Shown: positions 54,174-63,868, counted from the stretch's first letter. The stretch: 64,000 nucleotides of DNA from Siminovitchia sediminis (GCF_042680885.1 NZ_JBHUEO010000012.1:1-64000), one strand, 5' to 3'. Notes: generated by a model not told the origin, from the sequence alone. A program made the numbers and translations.

Positions 54174-54662
54174 AGTGGAATTAATAGTGCAGAAATCATG
54201 GATTGAGAAGCAAACGAAAATGTAACTGCAAGTTTATTCCCGCAGAATTTTCATCAACGCAGCCAATCTCGTCGACCTGTATTCTTTGGTTTGCCTCAAA
54301 TATGGATGTAATTAGGGGTTAAAAAACAACTTTTTCTTAATCATTCATGTTGTTGGCAAAAAAAAAGCATCCCCTCGTCGTCTGCTTTGTTCATTAGTGC
54401 GAAGAACATTATACAGATCTAAAGAGATGCCACATAAGTTTGTGTATGGAAAGCCTTAGTTGATATATACTTACTAACTGTAAAAGTGAATCTGCCATCA
54501 TGATCCACATAAATACGGCTTACTTGTCTATCTTCTGATGCAAGTAATTCCTTGAATCAAGGGTTATAGCCAGTAGTATATCACATATCCTAAACCATTT
54601 TCCGACCATTTATTGATGTTACAACCTAGCAGTCATTACCTTACAAGGTGTTTATTTTAGTC

Positions 54663-55442
54663 TTATCTGTAAACCATACCGCCATCGGTAAGGATGGATT
54701 GACCGGTAATGTAATTGGAATCCTCAGATGCTAAGAAAGACACCAGATTTGCTACATCTTCCGGAGTCTGGGATCTGCCTAAAGCAATACCTTCTGAGAA
54801 TTTCTCAAATGCTTCTCCTTTTTTCGTACCCAAATGTTCCCTGAATTTTTCATCAAGGCGCTCCCACATCCCGGTTCCTACAATTCCGGGACAATACGCA
54901 TTTACATTGATTTTATGACGTGCCAATTCTTTTGCTGCAGTTTGGGTTAAACCTTTAACAGCAAATTTTGATGCGGCATATGGAGCTAACATTTCAAATC
55001 CTTCTTGGCCAGCAATACTGCAAGCATTGATGATTTTACCGCCGGTGCCTTGTTTAATCATTTGTTTTGCTGCCGCTTGGATTCCATATAAAACCCCTTT
55101 TACGTTTATATCCATAACTAGATCTACGGATTTTGGATCCACGTCTGTAATCGGTCCTACTTGTCCCTCAACACCAGCATTGTTAATAAATACATCTACG
55201 CTGCCAAATGTATCAACAGCCTGTTGTACAAGACCTTGCTGATCTTCAGGTTTCGTTACATCCCCAACAAAGTAAGTAACTTCAATTCCCTTGTTTTCAA
55301 ATTCATTTGCTGTTTCTTGAAGCAATGATTCATTCACGTCACTTAATACAATACGAAAGCCATCACTTGCAAGACGTGAAGCTAACTCTTTTCCAATACC
55401 TTGTGCTGAACCAGTAATGACTGCAACTTTTTTATTTGCCAT
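54663..55442 (-). CDS. budC: Acetoin reductase / meso-2,3-butanediol dehydrogenase (SDR)
   Basis: A 259-residue short-chain dehydrogenase. Nucleotide motif GSAQGIGKEL (11-20), NNAG (87-90), catalytic Ser142, Tyr155 and Lys159, and the C-terminal TGQSILTDGGMVYR. The overall sequence is that of diacetyl/acetoin reductases, which move between diacetyl, acetoin and butanediol with NAD(H). It pairs in function with the MDR butanediol dehydrogenase at 48589. ATG follows ccctgggaggaattgc. A 16-bp palindrome sits 32 bp upstream. Confidence 0.9.
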   Translation of the reverse strand: MANKKVAVITGSAQGIGKELASRLASDGFRIVLSDVNESLLQETANEFENKGIEVTYFVGDVTKPEDQQGLVQQAVDTFGSVDVFINNAGVEGQVGPITDVDPKSVDLVMDINVKGVLYGIQAAAKQMIKQGTGGKIINACSIAGQEGFEMLAPYAASKFAVKGLTQTAAKELARHKINVNAYCPGIVGTGMWERLDEKFREHLGTKKGEAFEKFSEGIALGRSQTPEDVANLVSFLASEDSNYITGQSILTDGGMVYR

Positions 55443-55473
55443 GCAATTCCTCCCAGGGATTTGTTAATAAATT

Positions 55474-55489
55474 ATCTCTAATCAGAGAT
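55474..55489. promoter_or_regulatory. Operator palindrome before the acetoin reductase
   Basis: ATCTCTAATCAGAGAT: six-base arms ATCTCT/AGAGAT are exact complements. The element shares ATCTCTAAT with the minus-strand site at 52718-52739 and the ATCTC/GAGAT arms with the MhqR-type sites. A TTCAAATA stands upstream in both. A MarR protein from this window is the likely binder. Confidence 0.5.
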
Positions 55490-56177
55490 TCTCTATTTGA
55501 ATATATTTTAGCAATGACAAGATCATTTTCAAGCAAAACGCTCAGACCTTTTAATTCTGGTATATAGTTCCCCATTTAATGAAGAAAAAACCAAATAATT
55601 GACGAGTGATTGTAATGATTTTCCCATTGCTGAAACTTTTTCCACATCTACTCTCCAAGCTTAATATCTCTCCCATTTTTTTGTTTATACGTGAATTCAG
55701 TCATTTTTATAAGGAACCTTGTCAAATTTCATCCATTGTTTTAAAAAGTGAATAGAGTTTTATGCATGACTTAAACTCTCCAAGCAATTTTGGAACTTAC
55801 CGGAGATATACTCATTAACTCCAAGAGGGAATGGATTTTACGTTCAAGGCACTGCCTGCCCCCTACTACACGTAGTAGAGCTGCAAGCCGGAAAGTGCTG
55901 TTTTATGAGGAAAATGATTTGTTGGCTGTCGCGGAGTGTGTTTTATGTAGTTACTTCCGGAAATTCTTTTTAGATCATGCAAAACACCTCCGAAATTGGG
56001 TATGTGTTAAGTTTTAACATACCGTTCGAAGGTGTTCCCGTGCCAAGACAGTTATTTTTCATTAAATTGTTCATGTATGGCCATCCAAATTATGTGTTGA
56101 CAAGTCATACGTATTCACCATAGGATATGTAACGCATGGAATGCACACATGGACAATGGAACTCATTGGATAAGCAG
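55490..56177. other. Long intergenic stretch with a hairpin
   Basis: About 690 bp with no supported gene. It contains a short palindrome (CTACTAcacgTAGTAG near 55862) and a long hairpin at 55983-56036. An open frame at 55790-56017 has no ribosome site and no recognisable product. Confidence 0.4.
55983..56036. repeat. Long imperfect hairpin
   Basis: AACACCTcCGAA at the left end pairs with TTCGaAGGTGTT at the right; inside, GTATGTgTTAA pairs with TTAAcATAC around a short loop. The stem is about 25 bp with a few mismatches and no flanking T-run. It looks more like a folded repeat or element end than a terminator. Confidence 0.55.
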
Positions 56178-57533
56178 TCATGAATTTACTTTACTTTTTA
56201 CCGCACTTAATTTCTCGGTCAGATCTTTAACTCCATTTAAATTCTCAAGGTTTCGAACATATTCAACTATTTGCATTCTGTCCTTTTTATCAAGATAAGG
56301 AGCGGAACAGTCATGGAACTTATCTACAAGTTCATGCCAGGTTAAAGGATCCTCAGGATCACCCTTTATTACATGTACTTCCCTCTTGTAACTTTCACCA
56401 TTTTTCATTTTGACTGTTACGCTGCAAGGTCTTTTCTCCGGAAAGAGCCTTTCAAATTTTTCCGATGAAACCATTTGGACTTTTTGTGCCAGTTCAAGAA
56501 TATCGTGATTATGGATATATTGTGCAGAGATTTGGCTCGGTTCCAATTTCCCGTAACACAGCGCAGCTGCCACAGTATAAGGAATACTGTATTGGGCCGC
56601 TTCTGATGTTTCCGGTGATTGGTGATTAAGGGTCAATGCTTTACTGAAGGTTTCAATAATCACTTCATCTATATCTTCTACTCTGGGTTTGTAAGTTCTT
56701 TTTATTTCAATGGCTGCCGTGATTGGCGAGTGTGACCATTTACAAGATGGAAATCTCTTAAAGTAAATATGTTCAATTTCAAATATTTTACCCAGACTTT
56801 GAAAAGCATCTTTTACATTCTGTCCATACAGATGTTGATCCATTAATATATTATTTGGACCGGTGAACCCTGACCTGGCCATCATTGTTCCAAAAAGACC
56901 GGTTACAGCCCCCCATCCAACCGACTCTTTCGTCATTGCGCCTGCTTCAATGGATTTACCGCACTGAGCTGTAGGCCCATATACTTCACCTATTGTTAAG
57001 GCATTTTTCAACTTCTCTCCGGTTAGCCTCAGCATCTTTGCTGCTCCGGCAGCCGAACCAAAAGTTCCCCATCCTCCCGAACCATAAAATAACTTTCCAT
57101 GATTGGAGTTCATGACAATTCCACACCTGATACCTACTTCATATCCAACTACTAAAGCTGTTAATAAATCTTTTCCAGTAGAACTTTCAACCATTTCTCC
57201 GCATGCTAATATTGGAGGTATAACCATTACTGCAGGATGCCCGACAGCTTCCCGATGACCATCATCTATATCCAGACAGCTGCCCAAAGTCCCATTGATG
57301 AAGGTGGCTGCCAGCGGGGAGGCTTTAGTATCAGCCCCAATGACCGTACAATTCTGCTCACCTCCCAGCCACTCTTTAGATTGTTCTGCAATGGAGGCTG
57401 CCTGACTTTGATAACCGGCATAAGCAGCCCCAATAAAATCCAACAGGCATCTTTTCGCCATATCAATGGCGTCAACCGGTATATCATGATAATTGGTCCT
57501 TTCAATAAAAGACATGACTTTATTAATCAACAC
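56178..57533 (-). CDS. MmgE/PrpD family protein
   Basis: A 451-residue protein of the 2-methylcitrate dehydratase-like superfamily (MmgE/PrpD), which dehydrates or isomerises tri- and dicarboxylic acids. Typical elements are DFIGAAYAG (near 30), NGTLGSCLDIDDGHREAVGHPA (near 80-100) and KRFPSCKWSHSPI (near 260). The start is set at GTG 57533 because gagggggaca stands before it and it avoids most of the overlap with the upstream gene; the frame continues to an ATG at 57572. The real substrate is unknown. It is coupled to an EamA permease. Confidence 0.88.
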   Translation of the reverse strand: MLINKVMSFIERTNYHDIPVDAIDMAKRCLLDFIGAAYAGYQSQAASIAEQSKEWLGGEQNCTVIGADTKASPLAATFINGTLGSCLDIDDGHREAVGHPAVMVIPPILACGEMVESSTGKDLLTALVVGYEVGIRCGIVMNSNHGKLFYGSGGWGTFGSAAGAAKMLRLTGEKLKNALTIGEVYGPTAQCGKSIEAGAMTKESVGWGAVTGLFGTMMARSGFTGPNNILMDQHLYGQNVKDAFQSLGKIFEIEHIYFKRFPSCKWSHSPITAAIEIKRTYKPRVEDIDEVIIETFSKALTLNHQSPETSEAAQYSIPYTVAAALCYGKLEPSQISAQYIHNHDILELAQKVQMVSSEKFERLFPEKRPCSVTVKMKNGESYKREVHVIKGDPEDPLTWHELVDKFHDCSAPYLDKKDRMQIVEYVRNLENLNGVKDLTEKLSAVKSKVNS

Positions 57534-57543
57534 ACTGTCCCCC

Positions 57544-58497
57544 TCAAGATCCTTTTTTGATTTTCCAGCCATAGGCCTGCTTTTGCAACTTTCCTAAGGC
57601 ATCCCTATTGCTTTCGACCGGACGCTCATCCTTATATAAAATCAACACAATTGCCATTAAAACCAATAGACTTCCAACAAAGAAATTCCAGTTAAGAGGT
57701 TCTTTTAAAAATAACCATCCAAGAAATCCACCTACAACGGTATTAAGAAATGTAAATATGGAGCCAACTCCCGCCTCAACATATTGCATGCCTGTATTCC
57801 AAAGGAAAAAAGCCAAAGCTGTGGCGGCGATACCCAAGTAAAGAATAGATAACACACTGCTCAGATCCATAAGATGAACAAGATCCTCTCTTTGAAACTC
57901 CCAGATCATGACAGGTGTAGTGAAAACAATACCGAAACCGGTTGCATATGTTGAAACAAGAAGAGCTGAGTACCTCACTCCCTTTACAAAAACAGTATAT
58001 AGTGCCCATGCAAGCGAACCCAAAATTAAGATGAACGCACCCAAAATAAATTGTTCCTGTGTATGTTCAAACCTTATCCCTACAACTATAAAAAGACCCA
58101 AAACCGCAAGCAAAATGGAGATTATTTTTGTCACTGTCAATTTTTCTTTTAATATCCAAGCTGCCAGAAACATCGTAAACACTGGAGGAGTGGCCGCAAT
58201 CAAAGAACCTAGCTGTGCAGAAGACAGATGTGTCCCGACAAAAGCCCCTCCATTGGATAAAAAATATCCCACAAATCCAAGCCAAGCCATAAAAGGAAGA
58301 TCCGATTTATGAATTCGTTCTTTTTTTATGACATACGAAATAAAAAATAGTATGGTAAATGCAACTAAATATCGTAACCACAGAACAACAAAAGGGGAAA
58401 TATGAGCCATTACAAATTTCCCCACAACATACATAGCCCCCCAAAAGCTGGCGGCTACAGCTAAGCAGGAGTAGCCAATAATTTTATTATTTACCAT
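57544..58497 (-). CDS. EamA-family (DMT) permease
   Basis: A 317-residue membrane protein with ten helices formed by two EamA repeats, as in drug/metabolite exporters such as RhaT or YdcZ relatives. Repeat 1 includes AASFWGAMYVVGKFVM; repeat 2 ILGSLAWALYTVFVKG; the end carries TFLNTVVGGFLGWLFLKEPL. It should export or import a small metabolite. It lies 83 bp past the BCCT gene and ends next to the MmgE/PrpD start, so the three may be one operon. Confidence 0.9.
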   Translation of the reverse strand: MVNNKIIGYSCLAVAASFWGAMYVVGKFVMAHISPFVVLWLRYLVAFTILFFISYVIKKERIHKSDLPFMAWLGFVGYFLSNGGAFVGTHLSSAQLGSLIAATPPVFTMFLAAWILKEKLTVTKIISILLAVLGLFIVVGIRFEHTQEQFILGAFILILGSLAWALYTVFVKGVRYSALLVSTYATGFGIVFTTPVMIWEFQREDLVHLMDLSSVLSILYLGIAATALAFFLWNTGMQYVEAGVGSIFTFLNTVVGGFLGWLFLKEPLNWNFFVGSLLVLMAIVLILYKDERPVESNRDALGKLQKQAYGWKIKKGS

Positions 58498-58580
58498 GTT
58501 ATTATTCCTCTTATATTTTTATCGAAGTATATGAAGAATGTAATATCAACGATCATGCCAGTTGCTTTCTTGCAATAGAG

Positions 58581-60134
58581 TTAAACAGACTTTTGAGTTG
58601 AAACTCTTATCGGCTCCTTAACCTCTTTTCTCCTGGCAGATAAGCTTTCTACAGGCTCTTTTCGTATCGCTTTAAATGTTGTAAAAGTCATCATAAGCAA
58701 GATAATTGTAAATGGAGAGGCGATGACAATCGAGAACGTTTTAACTGCATCCAGCCCCCCGCTTAATAAAAACACGATAGCTGCCAATGAAACGATAATT
58801 CCCCACATTACTTTGATTTTCACAGATGGATTTAGAGCACCCTTAAAACTGAACATTCCTAAAACAACTGTTGCCGAGTCTGCCGATGTAACAAAAAAGG
58901 TAACCATTAAAAGCATTGCAATGATGCTGATGATTGAGCTTAACGGGAAATATTCAAAGAACAAGAATAAGGCAGCTTCCATATCCGTATTAATACTATC
59001 CAGCAAAATGGTATGGCCCAAGTCATGAATCAGGTGAAGGGCTGATCCTCCCATGACGGAAAACCAGATAAAACCAATCAGTGATGGAACGCATACGATG
59101 CCTAAAACATATTCCCGAATGGTCCTGCCTTTGGAAATCCTTGCAATGAAAGATCCTACAAATGGCGCCCATGTCGTCCACCATGCCCAATAAAAAACAG
59201 TCCACCCGGATACCCAGGCATTGCTATCCCCATTAAATGGTGCCAATCTTAAACTCATTCCGACAATATCATTCATATAACTGCCTAAAGTGGTCATAAA
59301 AATATTAAAAATTTTATTGGTCGGGCCTACGATGAAAATAAATAAAATGAGAGTTAAAACCAGTAAAATATTAAAATTGGATAGATATTTAATTCCCTTG
59401 TTAATTCCTGTACTGGCAGATGTAATAAAAATGGCTGTAGCGACCGCTATTATAATTAATTGAGTGGTTAATGTGTTGGGTATGCCATACTGATTATTAA
59501 GACCAGCAGCTATTTGCAATGTACTTAATCCAAAGGTAGAGGCAACACCAATGGCAGTAACAAATATTGCTAAAATATCAATGGATTTCCCAATAGGACC
59601 ATGAATTCTATCCCCTAAAACAGGGTGAAATACAGAACTTATTAAAGATGGCAGTCCTTTTCTAAATTGAAAATAAGCCAACGCCAATCCCAAAATCCCA
59701 TAGATTGCCCATGGGTGGATCCCCCAATGAAAAAATACATGTTTCATTCCTACTTCAGCTGCAGTTGAAGTGAGAGGTTCTCCGTATGGGGGTGAATTAT
59801 AAAAAGTGACCGGCTCCGCTACCCCGAAAAATACAAGCCCCACCCCCATACCAGTTCCAAACAACATAGATATCCAGGAAAACGTGCTATAAGTCGGCTT
59901 GTCAGAATCCTTTCCTAAACGTAGATTTCCATATTTTGAAAACGCTAACAAAACTAATGATGCCACAAATATGAAACCGGTCAGCAAGTAAAACCAGCCA
60001 AAGTAAGTGAGTAGAAAGTTTAATAAACCAGATGCTAAACTATACAATGTGTCTGTAAAGAAAAATCCTAAAATAACAAATAACATGGAAAGACCAACAG
60101 CGTAACTGAGAACCGGATTATTTTTAAACATCAC
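58581..60134 (-). CDS. BCCT-family transporter (betaine/carnitine/choline)
   Basis: A 517-residue membrane protein with 12 helices. Family motifs are GMGVGLVFFGVAEPVTFYNSPP (near 95), HWGIHPWAIYGILGLALAYF (near 135) and WAWWTTWAPFVGSFIARISKGRTIREYVLG (near 315), the betaine-choline-carnitine signature. It imports a quaternary ammonium compound with sodium or protons. The remains of Rieske oxygenase genes and an Old Yellow Enzyme nearby suggest that the substrate was once degraded rather than only stored. ATG follows aaaggggcgagatg. Confidence 0.93.
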   Translation of the reverse strand: MMFKNNPVLSYAVGLSMLFVILGFFFTDTLYSLASGLLNFLLTYFGWFYLLTGFIFVASLVLLAFSKYGNLRLGKDSDKPTYSTFSWISMLFGTGMGVGLVFFGVAEPVTFYNSPPYGEPLTSTAAEVGMKHVFFHWGIHPWAIYGILGLALAYFQFRKGLPSLISSVFHPVLGDRIHGPIGKSIDILAIFVTAIGVASTFGLSTLQIAAGLNNQYGIPNTLTTQLIIIAVATAIFITSASTGINKGIKYLSNFNILLVLTLILFIFIVGPTNKIFNIFMTTLGSYMNDIVGMSLRLAPFNGDSNAWVSGWTVFYWAWWTTWAPFVGSFIARISKGRTIREYVLGIVCVPSLIGFIWFSVMGGSALHLIHDLGHTILLDSINTDMEAALFLFFEYFPLSSIISIIAMLLMVTFFVTSADSATVVLGMFSFKGALNPSVKIKVMWGIIVSLAAIVFLLSGGLDAVKTFSIVIASPFTIILLMMTFTTFKAIRKEPVESLSARRKEVKEPIRVSTQKSV

Positions 60135-60407
60135 ATCTCGCCCCTTTATATTTTTGATAGATTACTTTACTTCTATACCGTTTATTTCTTCAATTTATCA
60201 ACAGGGCGAATTCATAATGTATACCAGGGATGCAGCCCTTATTCAATCTTTCCAGTCTTTCGTTCTTCCATCATTAAATACTGACAATTTCACAGTTGTT
60301 TTAATGAATGTATTGATCTCCAGAATTACCGGTTTTTATAACTTATTGTTGAGCATCCATCTTCTTTGTTTCGAAGGATAATAGGCCCCTTCCCATTAAA
60401 AATTTCA

Positions 60408-60698
60408 TTAAATTTCCCCATCTACCACTTTAACCTCATATGCTTTCAACGCCCATCTGCAAGACCTTCCATAACAGATCCATCCCGGATATCATGGGAG
60501 GTTAGACAGCGGCAGTCCAGACCACCATCTGTCAGTTCCGCATATGCATGGGTACAGGTCCCATCCACAACATAAATTTGTCCATCTACTCTTGCTGCTA
60601 CTTTGATATTGCCTTTTCAGAACAACTTCTACGGGTTCATTTTCACCAAGGGACTCTTCTCATTAAATAAGTGTAGTTTTACCCTCTAACTTCTCCAT
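60408..60698 (-). pseudogene. Rieske-type ferredoxin, degraded
   Basis: ATG 60698 after gaaaggagggaatcc opens MEKLEGK. Frames together then read SLGENEPVEVVLK, IKVAARVDGQIYVVDGTCTHAYAELTDGGLD and DIRDGSVMEGLADG, and KVVDGEI. The first Rieske half-site CTH is kept; the second CxxH has collapsed into CLTSHD. Stops after residue 11 and further shifts make it dead. It would have passed electrons to an aromatic-ring or N-methyl Rieske oxygenase. Confidence 0.72.
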
Positions 60699-60736
60699 GG
60701 ATTCCCTCCTTTCATAATTCTTGGCTGTCAATTTCT

Positions 60737-60892
60737 TCAGTGCAGCAATATTGTAAGTTCGCATGTCTTCCAATCTTGTAAACGGGTAACATCCCAGAAT
60801 TCAACAGCATCCTGAATAAAGGCATCCCATCTTCCACCAAACTTTATTCTTTTGGATTGATTGGAAATATAGTTCCATAAATACATAATCAG
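60737..60892 (-). pseudogene. Rieske oxygenase alpha subunit, C-terminal remnant
   Basis: A frame reads WNYISNQSKRIKFGGRWDAF then IQDAVEFWDVTRLQDWKTCEL. The DAVEFWDxTxxQDWxxCE pattern is the late part of the catalytic domain of ring-hydroxylating oxygenase alpha subunits. The mononuclear iron and Rieske parts are absent, and the frame closes soon after. It stands 39 bp upstream of the ferredoxin remnant, the usual neighbourhood. The rest of 60135-61066 shows nothing else I can identify. Confidence 0.55.
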
Positions 60893-61066
60893 CTTACATC
60901 AGCGGTAACCATGTTCTGTGATGTGACTGTCGGGAAAAGTCCCTCTCTTTGAACAATGACAAATGGACCTTATACTTCCAAAACCCTTTACCGAAGGTGA
61001 ATGTACATATGCAATATAGCCAAAAATATATATCAAACCTGTCTCGGGATATGGGCAGGCCAGGCC

Positions 61067-62167
61067 CTATTCAGCAGTAACGTCAATGACAATTTTGCCA
61101 ACGTGTGTTTTAGAAAGAAAAGCTTTTTGTGCTTCTGCCATATCTTTTAGTGGAAATTCTTTGGCTATGATTGGTTTGATTTTTCCTTCTTCGATATAGC
61201 TAATCAGATTCAGGAAGGATTCTTTAGTTTGATATGTACTTCCAAATAGACTTAAATCTTTCAAATAAAGATCACGGACATCCATCTCTACAATAGGTCC
61301 ACCGATGGCTCCAATGACTCCGTATTTCCCTCCTTTTTTGAGGATATCTAAAAATTCCGACCACTGGCTTCCTGCAGCCACATCTAAAACTACATCCACT
61401 TTCATTTTTCCAATCTTTTCAACATAGCTTTCTCCCCTAAAAATAAATTCATCAGCACCGTAGCTCTTTACCCTTTCTGCTTTACTTTGTTCACAAACGG
61501 CAATCACCTTGGCCCCCCGTACTTTTACTAATTGCACAAGTGCAGAACCCACTCCGCCTGATGCCCCGGTTACTAAAACTACATCATCTTTTTCAACCCC
61601 TACTCTACAAATGAGGTTTTCAGCTGTTCCATAGGAACAAGGAAATGTTGCCAACTCTTTATCAGATAAATTTGAATCGATGACAAAGGCTTCTTCTGAA
61701 CGTACAGCTGCATATTCGGCAAAAGTTCCATCACATTCTGAACCAAAAGTAATACATTCGATACCGTTTTCACTTGACGGACGTTCCTGAACAGAACGAA
61801 TTAATACTCTTTCACCTATTCTGTCTTGACGAACCCCCTCTCCTACAGCGACAATCGTACCGCAGCCATCAGCTCCTTGAATTCTGGGGAATTCCATAGC
61901 TTGCCCAAGCCATGAACCATCGTCTTTAACTTCTTCCTTAAATCCCGATTCCCCACCTTTATTGGTTTCTGATTTTATACTCTTTGAATACCATCCTATA
62001 CGTGTGTTTACATCGGTATTGTTTACAGCTGCTGCACCAATTTTCACCAATACTTCTCCCGCTTTTGGTGTTGGAACATCAATATCTGTGCGATACTCTA
62101 ATGTTTCAAATCCACCATTACCTGTTAGATATACTCCACGCATTTTTCTGGGTATGGCCATCATCAT
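61067..62167 (-). CDS. Zinc-less MDR oxidoreductase (quinone oxidoreductase type)
   Basis: A 366-residue medium-chain reductase of the quinone oxidoreductase branch. The nucleotide motif TGASGGVGSALVQ is near 200, and PRIQGADGCGTIVAVG near 93 matches the family. No zinc-binding cysteine set is present. An unusual insert of about 25 hydrophilic residues lies near 60-85 (SIKSETNKGGESGFKEEV). It probably reduces an enone or quinone with NADPH. The start ATG cluster follows aaaaggagagtc. Confidence 0.88.
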   Translation of the reverse strand: MMMAIPRKMRGVYLTGNGGFETLEYRTDIDVPTPKAGEVLVKIGAAAVNNTDVNTRIGWYSKSIKSETNKGGESGFKEEVKDDGSWLGQAMEFPRIQGADGCGTIVAVGEGVRQDRIGERVLIRSVQERPSSENGIECITFGSECDGTFAEYAAVRSEEAFVIDSNLSDKELATFPCSYGTAENLICRVGVEKDDVVLVTGASGGVGSALVQLVKVRGAKVIAVCEQSKAERVKSYGADEFIFRGESYVEKIGKMKVDVVLDVAAGSQWSEFLDILKKGGKYGVIGAIGGPIVEMDVRDLYLKDLSLFGSTYQTKESFLNLISYIEEGKIKPIIAKEFPLKDMAEAQKAFLSKTHVGKIVIDVTAE

Positions 62168-62429
62168 GACTCTCCTTTTACAACCTTACCGTCTTTGAAT
62201 TTACAAAACGAATAATAAAGAAATTACAATTCATCTTTTTTCTTTTAAGCGGTTATAAATATTCCTTTTAAATCAACTGACCGCCCGGACAGCTATGCTT
62301 CCACCATGATTAGTCCAACTAAGCCAAAGGCATGAGTTATATTGTGTGATCATGGAAGGTATAATGTCTCCCACATAGCCTTCAGCGGGAAGTCGGGTCG
62401 CTTTTCTCTGATAACGTTATCAACTAACT

Positions 62430-62545
62430 CCGCTTTCCCGTCCCCTCCTCTCATGGTTATAGCTGCTTCCCTGTGGAGACTGAAGGGCTCCTCGGGCATC
62501 GCCTGATGCTTCTCGGGGCAGGACAGCCTCCGCCGCTTTTCTATT
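62430..62545. repeat. Bacillus-type intergenic repeat
   Basis: On the minus strand it begins gaaaagcggcggaggctgtc, continues with tgccccgagaagc, and has a GC-rich body with gcccgaggagcccttcag and a tail near aaagcggag. This is the plan of the long repeats found between genes in Bacillaceae; 21822-22030 is a looser copy. It touches the 3' end of the Old Yellow Enzyme gene. Confidence 0.45.
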
Positions 62546-62555
62546 TCAGCTATGC

Positions 62556-63632
62556 TTACCGTATATTTTGAACAGGAGGCTTTGCCGGAAGTATGATTCG
62601 ATTCATACCCCGAAATTTCCATCCACGTTCATATGGAATCGGGGGAACGATCTCATGACCCAACTCATCTGCTGCTGTTCTGGCCCAGTAGGGATCCTTT
62701 AGGAGGGCCCGTCCAAGGAATATAAGGTCGGCACGATTGTTCTGCAAAATTTCCTCGGCTTGAATTCCCGTTGTGATTAAACCGACAGCTCCGGTTGGAA
62801 TATCAGCTTCATGTTTTATTTTTTCAGCGAAACTCACCTGATAGCCCGGATAAACGGAAATTTTTGCCGGAGCGACAGCACCTGCACTGACATCAATCAA
62901 ATGGACACCTTCTTCTTTCATCCATTTAGCCATGGTTACATAATGTGAAGGATTCAAGCCATCCTCCAGAAAGTCATTGGCTGAAACCCTGACGAAGAGA
63001 GGACCGTCCCAAACTGTTTTTACCTCGGCGATGACTTCCTTCAGAAAACGGTAACGGTTCTCTATGGATCCTCCATATTCATCAGTCCTATGGTTTGAGA
63101 GTGGTGAGAGGAATTGATTAATCAGGTAGCCATGGGCTCCGTGAATTTCGATGATGTCAAAGCCCGCTTGTTTGGCTCGTATAGCAGCCTTCCCAAAGGC
63201 TTTGACCGTTTCCTCTATATCTAAAATACTCATTTCTTTTGGTTTTTTTGTTTCTTCATCGTAAGGAATGGCCGAAGGAGCCACAATTTCACCTTCCAGT
63301 ACCGCTTTCCTCCCGGCATGGGCGAGTTGAATACCCGCTTTTGCTCCGTGAGCCCTGATCATGCCAACAAGCTTCTTAAGTCCCCCAATATGGTCATCAC
63401 TCCATATTCCCAAATCTTGCGGACTGATTCTTCCTTGAGGTGTAATGGCTGTCGCCTCTGTCATGATCAAGCCGACTTGCCCTACAGCTCGGCTTGTATA
63501 GTGGATATAATGCCAATCATTTACCATTCCGTCTTCGTTATGGCAGGAGTACATGCACATAGGTGACATGGCAATGCGATTTTTTAATGTTACACCGTTT
63601 ATTTCATATGGTTCGAACAACTTTACAGACAT
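62556..63632 (-). CDS. namA: Old Yellow Enzyme, NADPH dehydrogenase NamA (YqjM)
   Basis: A 358-residue FMN enzyme that reduces alkenes of enones and some nitro compounds with NADPH. Numbering matches YqjM: Cys26 and Tyr28 in SPMCMYS, His164 and His167 in HGAHGYL, and the arginine finger in the late YERGW, which reaches into the neighbouring subunit. In YqjM the protein ends near that point; here about 20 more residues follow (KFRGMNRIILPAKPPVQNIR), running up to the repeat at 62545. ATG follows aaaggggcttttggtgaatgtc. Confidence 0.93.
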   Translation of the reverse strand: MSVKLFEPYEINGVTLKNRIAMSPMCMYSCHNEDGMVNDWHYIHYTSRAVGQVGLIMTEATAITPQGRISPQDLGIWSDDHIGGLKKLVGMIRAHGAKAGIQLAHAGRKAVLEGEIVAPSAIPYDEETKKPKEMSILDIEETVKAFGKAAIRAKQAGFDIIEIHGAHGYLINQFLSPLSNHRTDEYGGSIENRYRFLKEVIAEVKTVWDGPLFVRVSANDFLEDGLNPSHYVTMAKWMKEEGVHLIDVSAGAVAPAKISVYPGYQVSFAEKIKHEADIPTGAVGLITTGIQAEEILQNNRADLIFLGRALLKDPYWARTAADELGHEIVPPIPYERGWKFRGMNRIILPAKPPVQNIR

Positions 63633-63868
63633 TCACCAAAAGCCCCTTTCTATAGTCTCATCGGTCATTTAATATGGGGAGCTCTATTGCGGATTTCAAT
63701 TAAAAACTAGATGACGCAACTGACCCGGCGCTTCGATTATCCAGCTGAAGCTTTATTTTTTGATCACTTTTATGTCCGCCGCTGTTACACCCGCCTAGAG
63801 CCGTATCAAATCAGATTGTTAACCCAAAAAACATCTAATCATGTATTAGCAAAAAAAGCGGATTTTAT
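63633..63868. other. Gap between namA and the last gene
   Basis: No supported gene. A short plus-strand frame reads HFYVRRCYTRLEPYQIRLL, but it lacks a start and is not recognised. Confidence 0.35.

Noticed and set aside
55790..56017. 75-codon plus-strand frame
   Set aside because: No ribosome site; it overlaps a hairpin and contains a palindrome, so chance reading is likelier.
62350..62622. 90-codon minus-strand frame after namA
   Set aside because: It overlaps the end of namA in another frame and is made mostly of the intergenic repeat.
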